Assembly: GCA_963624415.1 (NCBI GenBank) | Contig: CAVFPQ010000023.1 | Span: 1-22,296, forward strand | DNA length: 22,296 bases | Direction: 5' to 3' | From: RUG806 sp963624415 | GTDB lineage: Bacteria > Bacillota > Clostridia > Oscillospirales > Acutalibacteraceae | Shown here: positions 11,373 to 19,624 of the stretch, one piece after another | How positions within the stretch are numbered: the first letter of the stretch is position 1 | Layout: every line of letters starts with the position of its first letter | The notes under the pieces: generated by a model | What the model was told of the DNA's origin: nothing | Seen by the model: only the letters and a program-made list of their open reading frames with translations | Databases searched by the model: none | Made by a program: the position numbers and the translations under genes

Positions 11373-14198
11373 TCACTTCAGCTTATCCTTCAGATACGCC
11401 CCCGTAAAGCTGCCCTTCTTTTTCGCGACCTGCTCCGGTGTGCCTTCCGCAACAATCGTGCCGCCTCTGAAGCCGCCTTCGGGCCCCAAATCTATAATAT
11501 GATCTGCACATTTTATCACATCAAGATTATGTTCGATTACTATAACGGTATTTCCGCCGTCAACAAGCAGCTGCAGAACGTCAATCAGTCTGTGAACATC
11601 CGCCGTGTGAAGTCCCGTTGTGGGTTCATCCAAAATATAAATCGTATTTCCGCCGGCACGCTTTGAAAGCTCGGTCGCAAGCTTTACTCTCTGTGCTTCA
11701 CCGCCCGAAAGCTGTGTTGACGGCTGACCGATTTTAACATACCCCAAGCCGACATCAAACAGTGTCTGCAATTTGCGTTTTATAGCGGGCTGATTTTCGA
11801 AAAATCGGAGTCCCTCTTCGACTGTCATATCAAGGACTTCACTAATATTTTTGCCCTTATAACGCACTTCAAGCGTTTCTCGGTTATATCTCGCGCCCTT
11901 GCACACCTCACACGGAACATAAACGTCCGCAAGAAAATGCATTTCTATTTTTACGATACCGTCACCGGAGCACGCTTCGCACCGTCCGCCGGCAACATTG
12001 AACGAAAATCTGCCGGGCTTGTAGCCTCTTTTTTTGGCATCCGCCGTCTCCGCAAACAGATTGCGAATATCCGTAAACACGCCGGTATATGTCGCAGGGT
12101 TCGATCTCGGCGTTCTGCCGATTGGCGACTGGTCTATGTCAATCACCTTGTCAAGATTTTCAACGCCCTCTATGCGGTCAAATTTGCCCGGGAATTTTTT
12201 TGCGCCGTTTAATTCATTGGCAAGATATTTATATAAAATCTCATTTATAAGCGAGCTTTTGCCGGAGCCCGAAACACCTGTAACCGCGATGAATTTTCCG
12301 AGCGGAAATTTCACATTTATTTTTTTAAGATTATTCTGCTGTGCTCCGTAAACCGTCAAAAACTTTCCGTTGCCTTTTCTGCGTTCCGGCGGCACTTCTA
12401 TTTTCTTTACACCCGACAGATACTGCCCGGTAATAGAATTTTCGCACTTTTCTATATCTTCAACAGATCCTGCGGCAACTATCTCGCCGCCGTGAATGCC
12501 TGCCCCGGGACCGATATCTACAATATAATCAGCCGCACGCATGGTGTCCTCGTCATGCTCGACAACAATAAGGGTATTTCCCAAATCCCTTAGGTGCTTC
12601 AGTGTGCCGATAAGCTTGTCGTTATCTCTCTGATGAAGCCCTATGCTCGGTTCATCAAGGACATACAGAACACCTGTAAGAGCCGAGCCTATCTGTGTCG
12701 CAAGGCGTATTCTCTGACTTTCACCGCCCGAAAGAGTACCCGAGGAGCGTGACAGCGTAAGATAATCAAGTCCGACTTTTTTAAGGAACTCAAGACGGGA
12801 GCGAATTTCTTTTATAATACCGTGCGCTATAAATTCATCACGATCCGAAAGCTTCAGTCCGTCAAGAAATTCAAGCTCTTGTGTTATTGGCATTTCCGTA
12901 AATTCATATATATTCTTGCCGCCGACCGTAACCGACAGCATCTCTTTTTTAAGTCTTGCGCCGTGACACGAGGGGCATTCATGTTCGTGCATATAAAGCT
13001 CAATCTCCCACCGTGACCACTCGCTGTTTGTTTCGGCGTAACGGCGTTCGAGATTATTTACAATGCCCTCAAACGGTGCTTCGTATGTCGATACGCCTGT
13101 GGGCAGTTTTCGTTTAAAACGGAGCTTTTCGCCGTTTGTGCCGTACAGAATCGTATTTATGCCCTCCGGGGGTATATCCTTTATGGGAGTATCGAGCGTA
13201 AATCCGTATTTGTCGGCAATGCCCTCCATATACATTTTTGCGATTGCGCCGAATTTATCGCTGTTCCAGCCGCAGCCCTTTATGCCGCCCTTGTTTATTG
13301 ACAGCTTTTTATCGGGGATAATCAGCTCGGGAGCGACTTTTTTATACACACCGAGTCCTGTACACTGCGTGCACGCACCGAAAGGATTATTAAAGGAGAA
13401 CATTCTGGGGCTTAGCTCTCCGAAGCTTACATCATGGTCGGGGCAGGCGTAATTCTGCGAGAAAATCATATCCTCGCCGCCGATAACCGACACTGTGACA
13501 ATGCCGTCGGCAAGCTTTAATGCCGCTTCAAGCGAATCAGACACACGGGAGCGTATTCCCTCTTTTTTTACAAGTCTGTCAACAACTATTTCTATAATAT
13601 GCTTATTTGTTTTCTGGAGTTTTATATCATCGCCGAGGTCTTTCATTTCTCCGTCAATTCTGGCACGGACAAAGCCCTGTTTGCGGGCGTTTTCGAGTAT
13701 CTTTGCGTGCTCGCCCTTGCGGTTTCTGACAACGGGCGCCATAAGCATGAATTTTGTGCCGTCCTCAAACGCCATAATTCTGTCGGTCATCTGATCAACG
13801 GTCTGCCCCTTTATTTCTCTGCCGCAAACAGGGCAGTGCGGAATGCCGACACGGGCAAACAGAAGGCGCAGATAGTCATATATCTCCGTCACCGTGCCGA
13901 CAGTCGAGCGGGGGTTCTTTGACGTTGTTTTCTGGTCAATTGAAATTGCGGGAGACAGCCCCTCTATCAGCTCAACATCGGGCTTTTCCATCTGTCCCAA
14001 AAACTGACGGGCGTATGACGACAGACTTTCGACATATCTTCTCTGCCCCTCGGCGTAAATCGTATCAAACGCCAGTGTCGATTTGCCCGAGCCCGAAAGC
14101 CCCGTAAAAACAATAAGCTTGTCTCTCGGAATATCAAGACTCACATTTTTCAGATTATGCTCTTTTGCGCCGACTATGTGTATTTTTCTTTCTGCCAT
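11373..14198 (-). CDS. uvrA: Excinuclease ABC subunit A
   Basis: A 941-residue UvrA, the damage-sensing ATPase of nucleotide excision repair, acting as a dimer that loads UvrB. The first Walker A GLSGSGKS is at 33-40, the second (GVSGSGKSSLINE) near 640. ABC signatures LSGGESQRIRLATQIGS and LSGGEAQRVKLATELS are both present. The second zinc finger CEACSGDG...CEVC is complete. In the first zinc site the usual Cys-x2-Cys is Cys252-x2-His255 paired with Cys276-x2-Cys279, so one ligand is a histidine; it can still bind zinc. The gene starts 6 nt after the uvrB stop, its ribosome binding site (ACGGAGAATAACTTAAA) overlapping the uvrB end, so the pair is coupled. Confidence 0.98.
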   Translation of the reverse strand: MAERKIHIVGAKEHNLKNVSLDIPRDKLIVFTGLSGSGKSTLAFDTIYAEGQRRYVESLSSYARQFLGQMEKPDVELIEGLSPAISIDQKTTSKNPRSTVGTVTEIYDYLRLLFARVGIPHCPVCGREIKGQTVDQMTDRIMAFEDGTKFMLMAPVVRNRKGEHAKILENARKQGFVRARIDGEMKDLGDDIKLQKTNKHIIEIVVDRLVKKEGIRSRVSDSLEAALKLADGIVTVSVIGGEDMIFSQNYACPDHDVSFGELSPRMFSFNNPFGACTQCTGLGVYKKVAPELIIPDKKLSINKGGIKGCGWNSDKFGAIAKMYMEGIADKYGFTLDTPIKDIPPEGINTILYGTNGEKLRFKRKLPTGVSTYEAPFEGIVNNLERRYAETNSEWSRWEIELYMHEHECPSCHGARLKKEMLSVTVGGKNIYEFTEMPITQELEFLDGLKLSDRDEFIAHGIIKEIRSRLEFLKKVGLDYLTLSRSSGTLSGGESQRIRLATQIGSALTGVLYVLDEPSIGLHQRDNDKLIGTLKHLRDLGNTLIVVEHDEDTMRAADYIVDIGPGAGIHGGEIVAAGSVEDIEKCENSITGQYLSGVKKIEVPPERRKGNGKFLTVYGAQQNNLKKINVKFPLGKFIAVTGVSGSGKSSLINEILYKYLANELNGAKKFPGKFDRIEGVENLDKVIDIDQSPIGRTPRSNPATYTGVFTDIRNLFAETADAKKRGYKPGRFSFNVAGGRCEACSGDGIVKIEMHFLADVYVPCEVCKGARYNRETLEVRYKGKNISEVLDMTVEEGLRFFENQPAIKRKLQTLFDVGLGYVKIGQPSTQLSGGEAQRVKLATELSKRAGGNTIYILDEPTTGLHTADVHRLIDVLQLLVDGGNTVIVIEHNLDVIKCADHIIDLGPEGGFRGGTIVAEGTPEQVAKKKGSFTGAYLKDKLK

Positions 14199-14204
14199 TT
14201 TAAG

Positions 14205-16169
14205 TTATTCTCCGTCTTTGAGTTTCGCTATTTTGTCTCTTATATATGCCGCGGATTCAAAATCGAGTATCTTTGCGGCGGCCTTCATTTCGCGTGTAAG
14301 CTGAGTGATAAGCTCCTCACGCTCTTTCTTTGTAAGCGTCTTGCCGTCAAGCTTAGCCTTTTTGTGCGTACCCGATATTTCTATTATATCACGGACATCC
14401 TTTATAATCGTCTTCGGCACAATGTTGTGCTCGGAATTGTATTTCTGCTGAATTTCACGCCGTCTGAATGTTTCCGTAAGTGCTCTCTGCATTGAAGGCG
14501 TAACTTCATCGGCATACATTATAACCTTGCCGTCGGCGTTTCTTGCGGCTCTGCCGACAGTCTGTATAAGTGAAGTTTCACTGCGTAAAAATCCCTCTTT
14601 GTCGGCATCGAGAATTATGACAAGCGACACCTCGGGAATATCAAGACCTTCTCTGAGCAGGTTTATTCCCACAAGCACCTGAAATTCACCGAGACGCAGA
14701 TCTCTTATAATCTCCATTCGCTCCATGGTGTCGATATCGTGGTGCATATAGCGGACTTTTATGCCGAAGTCGGCAAGATAGGACGTGAGATCCTCCGCCA
14801 TGTGCTTTGTAAGTGTAGTGATAAGCACTCGCTCGTTTTTCTGTTTGCGTATGTTTATCTCTGAAATTATATCGTCAATCTGCCCTTCAACGGGTCTTAC
14901 TTCGATTTCGGGATCAAGAAGTCCCGTGGGGCGTATAACCTGCTCCACAATCCGGGCACTTTTGCTCTTTTCGAACTCACCCGGTGTTGCGCTTACAAAA
15001 ATCTTCCGCTTTGTCCGTGCGTAAAATTCGTCAAACGTGAGCGGACGGTTGTCATACGCCGACGGCAGACGGAAGCCGAAATTTATAAGGCTGTCTTTTC
15101 TGGAACGATCGCCGCCGTACATACCCCTCACCTGCGGCAGAGTAACATGCGACTCATCGACAAACAATATATAATCATCCGGAAAGAAGTCAAGAAGCGT
15201 AAACGGCGCACTGCCGGGTTCTCGCCCTGCCATGGTGCGTGAGTAGTTTTCGATGCCCTTGCAAAAGCCTGTTTCAAGAAGCATTTCCATATCGTATTCG
15301 GTACGCTGACGGATACGCTGTGCCTCAATCAGCTTGCCTTCGGCTATAAACTCCTTTTCACGCTCCTCCATCTCCGCCAATATTTCTTCCGATGCTTTTT
15401 TAAGCTTCTCGGGAGCGACAACATAATGCGAAGCCGGGTAAACGGCAATATGCGACAGCACGTTTTTTGTGTCGCCCGTCACCGGGTTAAATTCGCTTAT
15501 TCTGTCAATCTCATCGCCGAAAAACTCTATTCTTACAGCCGTGTCGTTTGTGTACACGGGGAAAATATCAACCACATCGCCCTTTACTCTGAACTTGTTT
15601 CTCGAAAAATCTATATCGTTTCGCTCGTACTGAATATCGACAAGCCGTTTTATCAGCTCGTCACGCTCCATTGTCTGCCCCGGGCGAAGGGAGATAACCA
15701 TATTTTTGTAGTCAATCGGACTGCCCAATGAATAGATGCACGACACGCTGGCAACTATTATGACATCACGCCGCTCCGACAAAGCGGAAGTTGCGGAGTG
15801 CCTCAATCGGTCGATTTCATCATTTATGGCGGAGTCCTTTTCGATATATGTATCCGTTGAAGCTATGTACGCCTCGGGCTGATAATAATCGTAATATGAT
15901 ACAAAATACTCAACGGCATTTTCGGGGAAAAATTCCCTGAACTCACTGCAAAGCTGTGCGGCAAGCGTTTTATTATGAGCTAAAACGAGTGTGGGGCAGT
16001 TTACTTTTTCTATGATGTTTGCCATTGTGAAGGTCTTGCCGGAACCGGTTACGCCCAGAAGCGTCTGCTCCGTGTAGCCTTTTTTAAGCCCCTCGGCAAG
16101 CTTTTCTATTGCCTGCGGCTGATCCCCCGTCGGCTTATATTCGGAATGTAAAATAAATCTGTCGGGCAT
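14205..16169 (-). CDS. uvrB: Excinuclease ABC subunit B
   Basis: A 654-residue UvrB, the helicase-like subunit that verifies damage and recruits UvrC. Walker A GVTGSGKT is at 39-46. The beta-hairpin region YYDYYQPEAYIASTDTYIEKD and the DESHVTLPQVRGMYGGDRSRK motif are intact, as are helicase motifs V and VI (LLREGLDIPEV, IQTVGRAARNADG). The C-terminal UVR domain that binds UvrC (ESAAYIRDKIAKLK) is present. The start ATG (16169) follows AAAGGAGGTTTGCTC; a TTG two codons earlier overlaps the spacer. It lies 30 nt downstream of an ATPase gene on the same strand, and I see neither a promoter nor a GAAC-N4-GTTC LexA box in that gap. Confidence 0.98.
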   Translation of the reverse strand: MPDRFILHSEYKPTGDQPQAIEKLAEGLKKGYTEQTLLGVTGSGKTFTMANIIEKVNCPTLVLAHNKTLAAQLCSEFREFFPENAVEYFVSYYDYYQPEAYIASTDTYIEKDSAINDEIDRLRHSATSALSERRDVIIVASVSCIYSLGSPIDYKNMVISLRPGQTMERDELIKRLVDIQYERNDIDFSRNKFRVKGDVVDIFPVYTNDTAVRIEFFGDEIDRISEFNPVTGDTKNVLSHIAVYPASHYVVAPEKLKKASEEILAEMEEREKEFIAEGKLIEAQRIRQRTEYDMEMLLETGFCKGIENYSRTMAGREPGSAPFTLLDFFPDDYILFVDESHVTLPQVRGMYGGDRSRKDSLINFGFRLPSAYDNRPLTFDEFYARTKRKIFVSATPGEFEKSKSARIVEQVIRPTGLLDPEIEVRPVEGQIDDIISEINIRKQKNERVLITTLTKHMAEDLTSYLADFGIKVRYMHHDIDTMERMEIIRDLRLGEFQVLVGINLLREGLDIPEVSLVIILDADKEGFLRSETSLIQTVGRAARNADGKVIMYADEVTPSMQRALTETFRRREIQQKYNSEHNIVPKTIIKDVRDIIEISGTHKKAKLDGKTLTKKEREELITQLTREMKAAAKILDFESAAYIRDKIAKLKDGE

Positions 16170-16199
16170 GAGCAAACCTCCTTTGCGGCTCGTTTAAGG

Positions 16200-17453
16200 T
16201 CAGAATTTCTTGTTATCTTTGATAAAGTCGATAATATTTATATGCTTAATTCCGTTTCGTGACTGCAATAACCTGTCTGTCGTTGCAACATATCTCGGGT
16301 ACGCGTCGCCTCTTATGGCTTCAAGACTTTTAAACTCCCGGTCTTCGGTCTGTCTGCTCGAGAGAATTGTCAGAGCCACCTGAACATAAGAATAGTTCAT
16401 TTCTCTGTCACGCATAATAAAGTCGCATTCCAGTTTTCCTATTCTGCCGACACTTACGCTGTAATCAAGACTTCTTGCGTAGTTGTAAACAATATTTTCA
16501 AGTGCGGGCCCGTAATTTATTCTGTTATCGGTGTTCAGCGCATAGTAAAAAGACAGGTCGGACAGATAATATTTTTTCTCACCCTTAATCGATTTTCTGG
16601 ATTTCATATCAAACCGTTCGCAGGGCATAATTATTTTTGCGTTTTCAAGAGCATCTATATATCGTTTTACGGTTTCCCGTTTTACATTGCCGCCGTTTTT
16701 GTTAAGGTCGTCAACAATATCGGTAATGCTCGATGGTGAACCGAAGTTATTTATGATATATTTCATTACGGCATCAAAAACCGATCTGTTTCGAATAACC
16801 ATTCTTTTCTGAATATCCTTAACAAAAATTTCGTCAATAAGCCCCTTTACATATGTGCGTTTGTCAGTCAGCGCATCAAGCTTTACGGCATACGGAAAAC
16901 CGCCTTCATAAATATATTCGTTAAGAAGCTCCATGCTGTCAGTCGGAATATTTTTCGAGAAAAATTTTTTCATACAGACAAACTCATCAAGCGTAAGCGG
17001 CAATATATTAAATTCAAGATATCTCCCGGTAAGCTTTGTCGCAAGCTCTCCGCTGAGCAGATAAGAGTTTGAACCCGTCAGAAATATCGACAGGTTGCCT
17101 TCTTCTCGCCACGAATTTATCACGGTTTCAAAAGAACGGACATTTTGCACTTCATCTATAAACAGATACTGTTTTCGTGTCGGATTGCAATTTTCTTCTA
17201 TAAGCGTGTCAAGCTGCTGCGGCTCTGTAATACGCATGTACGGTCGTTTATCCAGATTGAAAAACAGAATATCCCTTTCCTCAACACCCGATGAGAGCAG
17301 TTCTCCGATAATCATTTTCATAACAGAAGATTTTCCGCAGCGGCGAACTCCGGTCAATACCTTGATTATTTCGCATTCATGATAAAATCCCCTTATTTTC
17401 GCAAGGTATTTTTCTCGGGGATAAAGCTCCTCCGAAATAATGTTATTGTTCAA
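16200..17453 (-). CDS. AAA_14/DUF4143 family ATPase, first gene of the uvrBA transcription unit
   Basis: A ~417-residue P-loop ATPase with Walker A GVRRCGKS (35-42), Walker B QYLFIDEVQ (95-103) and FLTGSNSYLL as sensor region. The DUF4143 half has the family pattern KYYLSDLSFYYAL and the nuclease-like LECDFIM. It ends YPRYVATTDRLLQSRNGIKH...IDF. Relatedness to the ATPase at 8713 is clear from shared motifs, but identity is low. The TTG at 17453 is preceded by GCAGGTGAAAAGA and is my choice; a GTG three codons upstream (17462) is the alternative. It has a good promoter, and only 30 nt separate it from uvrB. Co-transcription with repair genes is suggestive but may be chance; the family's role is unknown. 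Confidence 0.88.
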   Translation of the reverse strand: MNNNIISEELYPREKYLAKIRGFYHECEIIKVLTGVRRCGKSSVMKMIIGELLSSGVEERDILFFNLDKRPYMRITEPQQLDTLIEENCNPTRKQYLFIDEVQNVRSFETVINSWREEGNLSIFLTGSNSYLLSGELATKLTGRYLEFNILPLTLDEFVCMKKFFSKNIPTDSMELLNEYIYEGGFPYAVKLDALTDKRTYVKGLIDEIFVKDIQKRMVIRNRSVFDAVMKYIINNFGSPSSITDIVDDLNKNGGNVKRETVKRYIDALENAKIIMPCERFDMKSRKSIKGEKKYYLSDLSFYYALNTDNRINYGPALENIVYNYARSLDYSVSVGRIGKLECDFIMRDREMNYSYVQVALTILSSRQTEDREFKSLEAIRGDAYPRYVATTDRLLQSRNGIKHINIIDFIKDNKKF

Positions 17454-17493
17454 TCTTTTCACCTGCCGAAAAATTCATATTCCTACATTTTAT

Positions 17494-17522
17494 ATTTTAC
17501 TTCTCAATTAATCGAAAGTCAA
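17494..17522 (-). promoter_or_regulatory. Promoter of the ATPase-uvrB-uvrA unit
   Basis: TTGACT (17517-17522), 17-nt spacer, TAAAAT (17494-17499) on the minus strand. Confidence 0.8.
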
Positions 17523-17526
17523 GTTA

Positions 17527-17567
17527 TAGGGGGTATTTTTTGAATTTTTTGCAATTTATACCCCCTA
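17527..17567. promoter_or_regulatory. Perfect 10-bp inverted repeat TAGGGGGTAT/ATACCCCCTA
   Basis: Arms at 17527-17536 and 17558-17567 are separated by 21 nt of AT-rich sequence. It starts 5 nt beyond the -35 of the minus-strand ATPase promoter, in the divergent region shared with the plus-strand transporter. Could be an operator or cruciform; not followed by T runs in a way that suggests a terminator. I see no other element in 17568-17731. Confidence 0.6.
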
Positions 17568-17731
17568 AGAATGCACTTTCAGATTTTTTATCTGACAATA
17601 TTTCTTATTAAGCAAAAATTTCATCGGAGAGATTTGGGGCAAAATTATAAAGAAGTCTTGTTAACGGTTAAATTGCATTTCCGTCAATATTACCTAATTT
17701 TGCCTGTAAGGTTTTTATTTTTGTGTTATTA

Positions 17732-17760
17732 TTGCAAATTCCGCCGTGATATGTTATCAT
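17732..17760 (+). promoter_or_regulatory. Promoter of the second GPH transporter
   Basis: TTGCAA (17732-17737), 17-nt spacer, TATCAT (17755-17760), 31 nt upstream of the start codon. Confidence 0.78.
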
Positions 17761-17791
17761 ACTGCATAAGAACAAAAAGAGGAGAAAATAT

Positions 17792-19216
17792 ATGGAAAAA
17801 CAACCGAAAACTCTTAACCTATGGAAAATTGCCATTTATTCAATCGGCATTTTCGGCATTCAGCAGCTTATAGGCTACATAAACGCCTATCAGTCGCAGT
17901 TCTACACAAGTGTTCTGTCGGCGGATCTTATGAAATGTGCCGTTATAATTCTTGTGGCGAAAATTATCAGTTCATTCGCAGACCCGATTATAGGCAACAT
18001 TATCGACTCCGCACACTTTAAGTCGGGCAAAATGAAGCCGTTTGTGGCGATGAGCATACTGCCGTTCGCAATTATCACAACGCTTATGTTCATCAAGTTC
18101 AATTTCCCGAACGACACGGTTATGTATATCTATATCACGGCAACAACCGTTCTGTGGAACATTGCAATGAGCTTTGCGGACATTCCGAGTCAGGGCATGC
18201 TTGCCGTTTTAAGTCCGTCAAGCGAAGAGAAAAACTCCTGCGCCGGCATTGCCAATATGCTGAAATCCCTCGCTCTTGTCGCTCCGAACCTTGTTGTACC
18301 TGTTATATGCATGCTTACAAAATCCGCGGCTATCACAAAAAAAGAGTATTTCATAGCGGCACTTTTCATAGGTGTGGTTGCGATTATAGCTGTTGCGATT
18401 ATGCTTAAGGGTTCAAAAGAGGTTGTAAAGAGCGAACCGAACAAAATGAGCCTTAAAGCCATGTTCGATGAGCTTAAATCAAACAAGCCTCTTATGATAA
18501 TCTTTCTTATAAACATGCTGGGCTTCGGCAGAAATATGGCTGTCAGCATCGGCGTTCAGGCGGCGGCGGTTCTGCTTGATGAAGTAACAATACCGGGGCT
18601 TAACATTACACTGTCGGGCGAAAATCTGCCCATAATTCTCGGTGTCGGTGCGGCAATCCCGTCAACACTTTCGGTGGTGCTCACACCCCTTATCTCGCAG
18701 AAAATCGGCGTAAAAAAGACATTTATGATATTCGGCGTATACGGCGCGATTGTAACAATGGGCTATTATCTGCTGTTTGCATTCGGTCCGGAATGGTTCC
18801 ACTCGCTGTGGGGCATAATCATAGGTCAGTTTGTCATCAACTTCATGTTCGGCCCGCACGGATTCGCTCCGCTTATAATGCTCTCGGACACCGTCGATTA
18901 CAGAGAAATGACAACCGGAAAAAGAACGGAAGGCATACAGTACTCCGTGCTCAGTCTTTCGTTTAAGCTTTCAAACGCTTTTTCGGTTGCGGTCGGCGTG
19001 TTTATCGTAGGTCTGTCGGGTTATGTCGGAACAATGACATTCGCGGATATAACACCGCATATGCAGAACGTGGTTATGGCGGCATACTGGTTTATTCCGG
19101 GACTCTGCACGGGACTCAGCATGATTCCGATGCTGTTCTATAAGCTTGACCGTCCCGAAATCAAAAAGCAGATAAAAGAGTTTATCGCAAAACGTGACGG
19201 CACAAAAGTCGAATAA
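17792..19216 (+). CDS. GPH/MFS-family transporter
   Basis: A 474-residue membrane protein of the glycoside-pentoside-hexuronide:cation symporter family. The N-terminal motif SFADPIIGNIIDSAHFKSGKMKPF (about 61-84) matches the family's DPxxG...D...GKxRPF signature. The late loop LSDTVDYREMTTGKRTEGIQYSVLSLSFKLSNA is the classical ADTVDYxExxTGKRxEG motif. Twelve hydrophobic stretches are visible. It starts after AGAGGAGAAAATAT and ends before a strong terminator. It shares the family with the gene at 3670 but not close sequence. It is convergent with a ceramidase-like hydrolase gene, and no glycosidase is near, so the substrate is unknown. Confidence 0.9.
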   Translation: MEKQPKTLNLWKIAIYSIGIFGIQQLIGYINAYQSQFYTSVLSADLMKCAVIILVAKIISSFADPIIGNIIDSAHFKSGKMKPFVAMSILPFAIITTLMFIKFNFPNDTVMYIYITATTVLWNIAMSFADIPSQGMLAVLSPSSEEKNSCAGIANMLKSLALVAPNLVVPVICMLTKSAAITKKEYFIAALFIGVVAIIAVAIMLKGSKEVVKSEPNKMSLKAMFDELKSNKPLMIIFLINMLGFGRNMAVSIGVQAAAVLLDEVTIPGLNITLSGENLPIILGVGAAIPSTLSVVLTPLISQKIGVKKTFMIFGVYGAIVTMGYYLLFAFGPEWFHSLWGIIIGQFVINFMFGPHGFAPLIMLSDTVDYREMTTGKRTEGIQYSVLSLSFKLSNAFSVAVGVFIVGLSGYVGTMTFADITPHMQNVVMAAYWFIPGLCTGLSMIPMLFYKLDRPEIKKQIKEFIAKRDGTKVE

Positions 19217-19232
19217 TAAAACCTGAGATTAT

Positions 19233-19285
19233 AAAAAAACCGCACGGCGGGGGCAAATCCTGCTGTACGGTTTTTGTTTTTTTTA
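19233..19285 (+). terminator. Terminator of the second GPH transporter
   Basis: AAAAACCGCACGGCGGG and CCTGCTGTACGGTTTTT pair along their whole length (three G-U pairs), loop GGCAAAT, followed by GTTTTTTTT. Confidence 0.92.
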
Positions 19286-19307
19286 TTTAAACGAAGAACG
19301 ACGGCTA

Positions 19308-19575
19308 AGCCGCGTGCTGATAAGGAAGTGTTGTTTCAAAACAAAGACAAATCGTCAATTTTGTATACAACAAAACAATCACTTGAAATAGAAATATACA
19401 ATACACTTTTTGTCGATTTTTTGTTTTTGAAATGCAAAGCAGTTTCGTAGCCAAGAAAAATTTTTCATATCGAAGTCCTTCAAATGCGGCAAGGCTGTCG
19501 CCTTGCAAGGCTTTCGGACAAAGATATGGGAGATTTTTCGGCGAGAAACCAATACTTCATTGTCAGTGCGTGGCT
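19308..19575. mobile_element. MITE-like element, copy 1
   Basis: A 268-bp element with terminal inverted repeats: left AGCCGCGTGCTGATAAGGAA, right (inverse) AGCCACGCACTGACAATGAA. The interior shares long identical stretches with the 21665-21907 element, for example GAAATGCAAAGCAGTTTCGT and AAATTTTTCATATCGAAG. Short frames through it yield Phe/Cys-rich translations in both copies but no ribosome binding site or transposase. No clear target-site duplication. It lies between the transporter terminator and the ceramidase-like gene; 19576-19624 is unassigned. Confidence 0.8.
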
Positions 19576-19624
19576 AATGCCGCCGCTCTCCGCAATAAGA
19601 AAACACAGAAAGGACATCCGGAAA

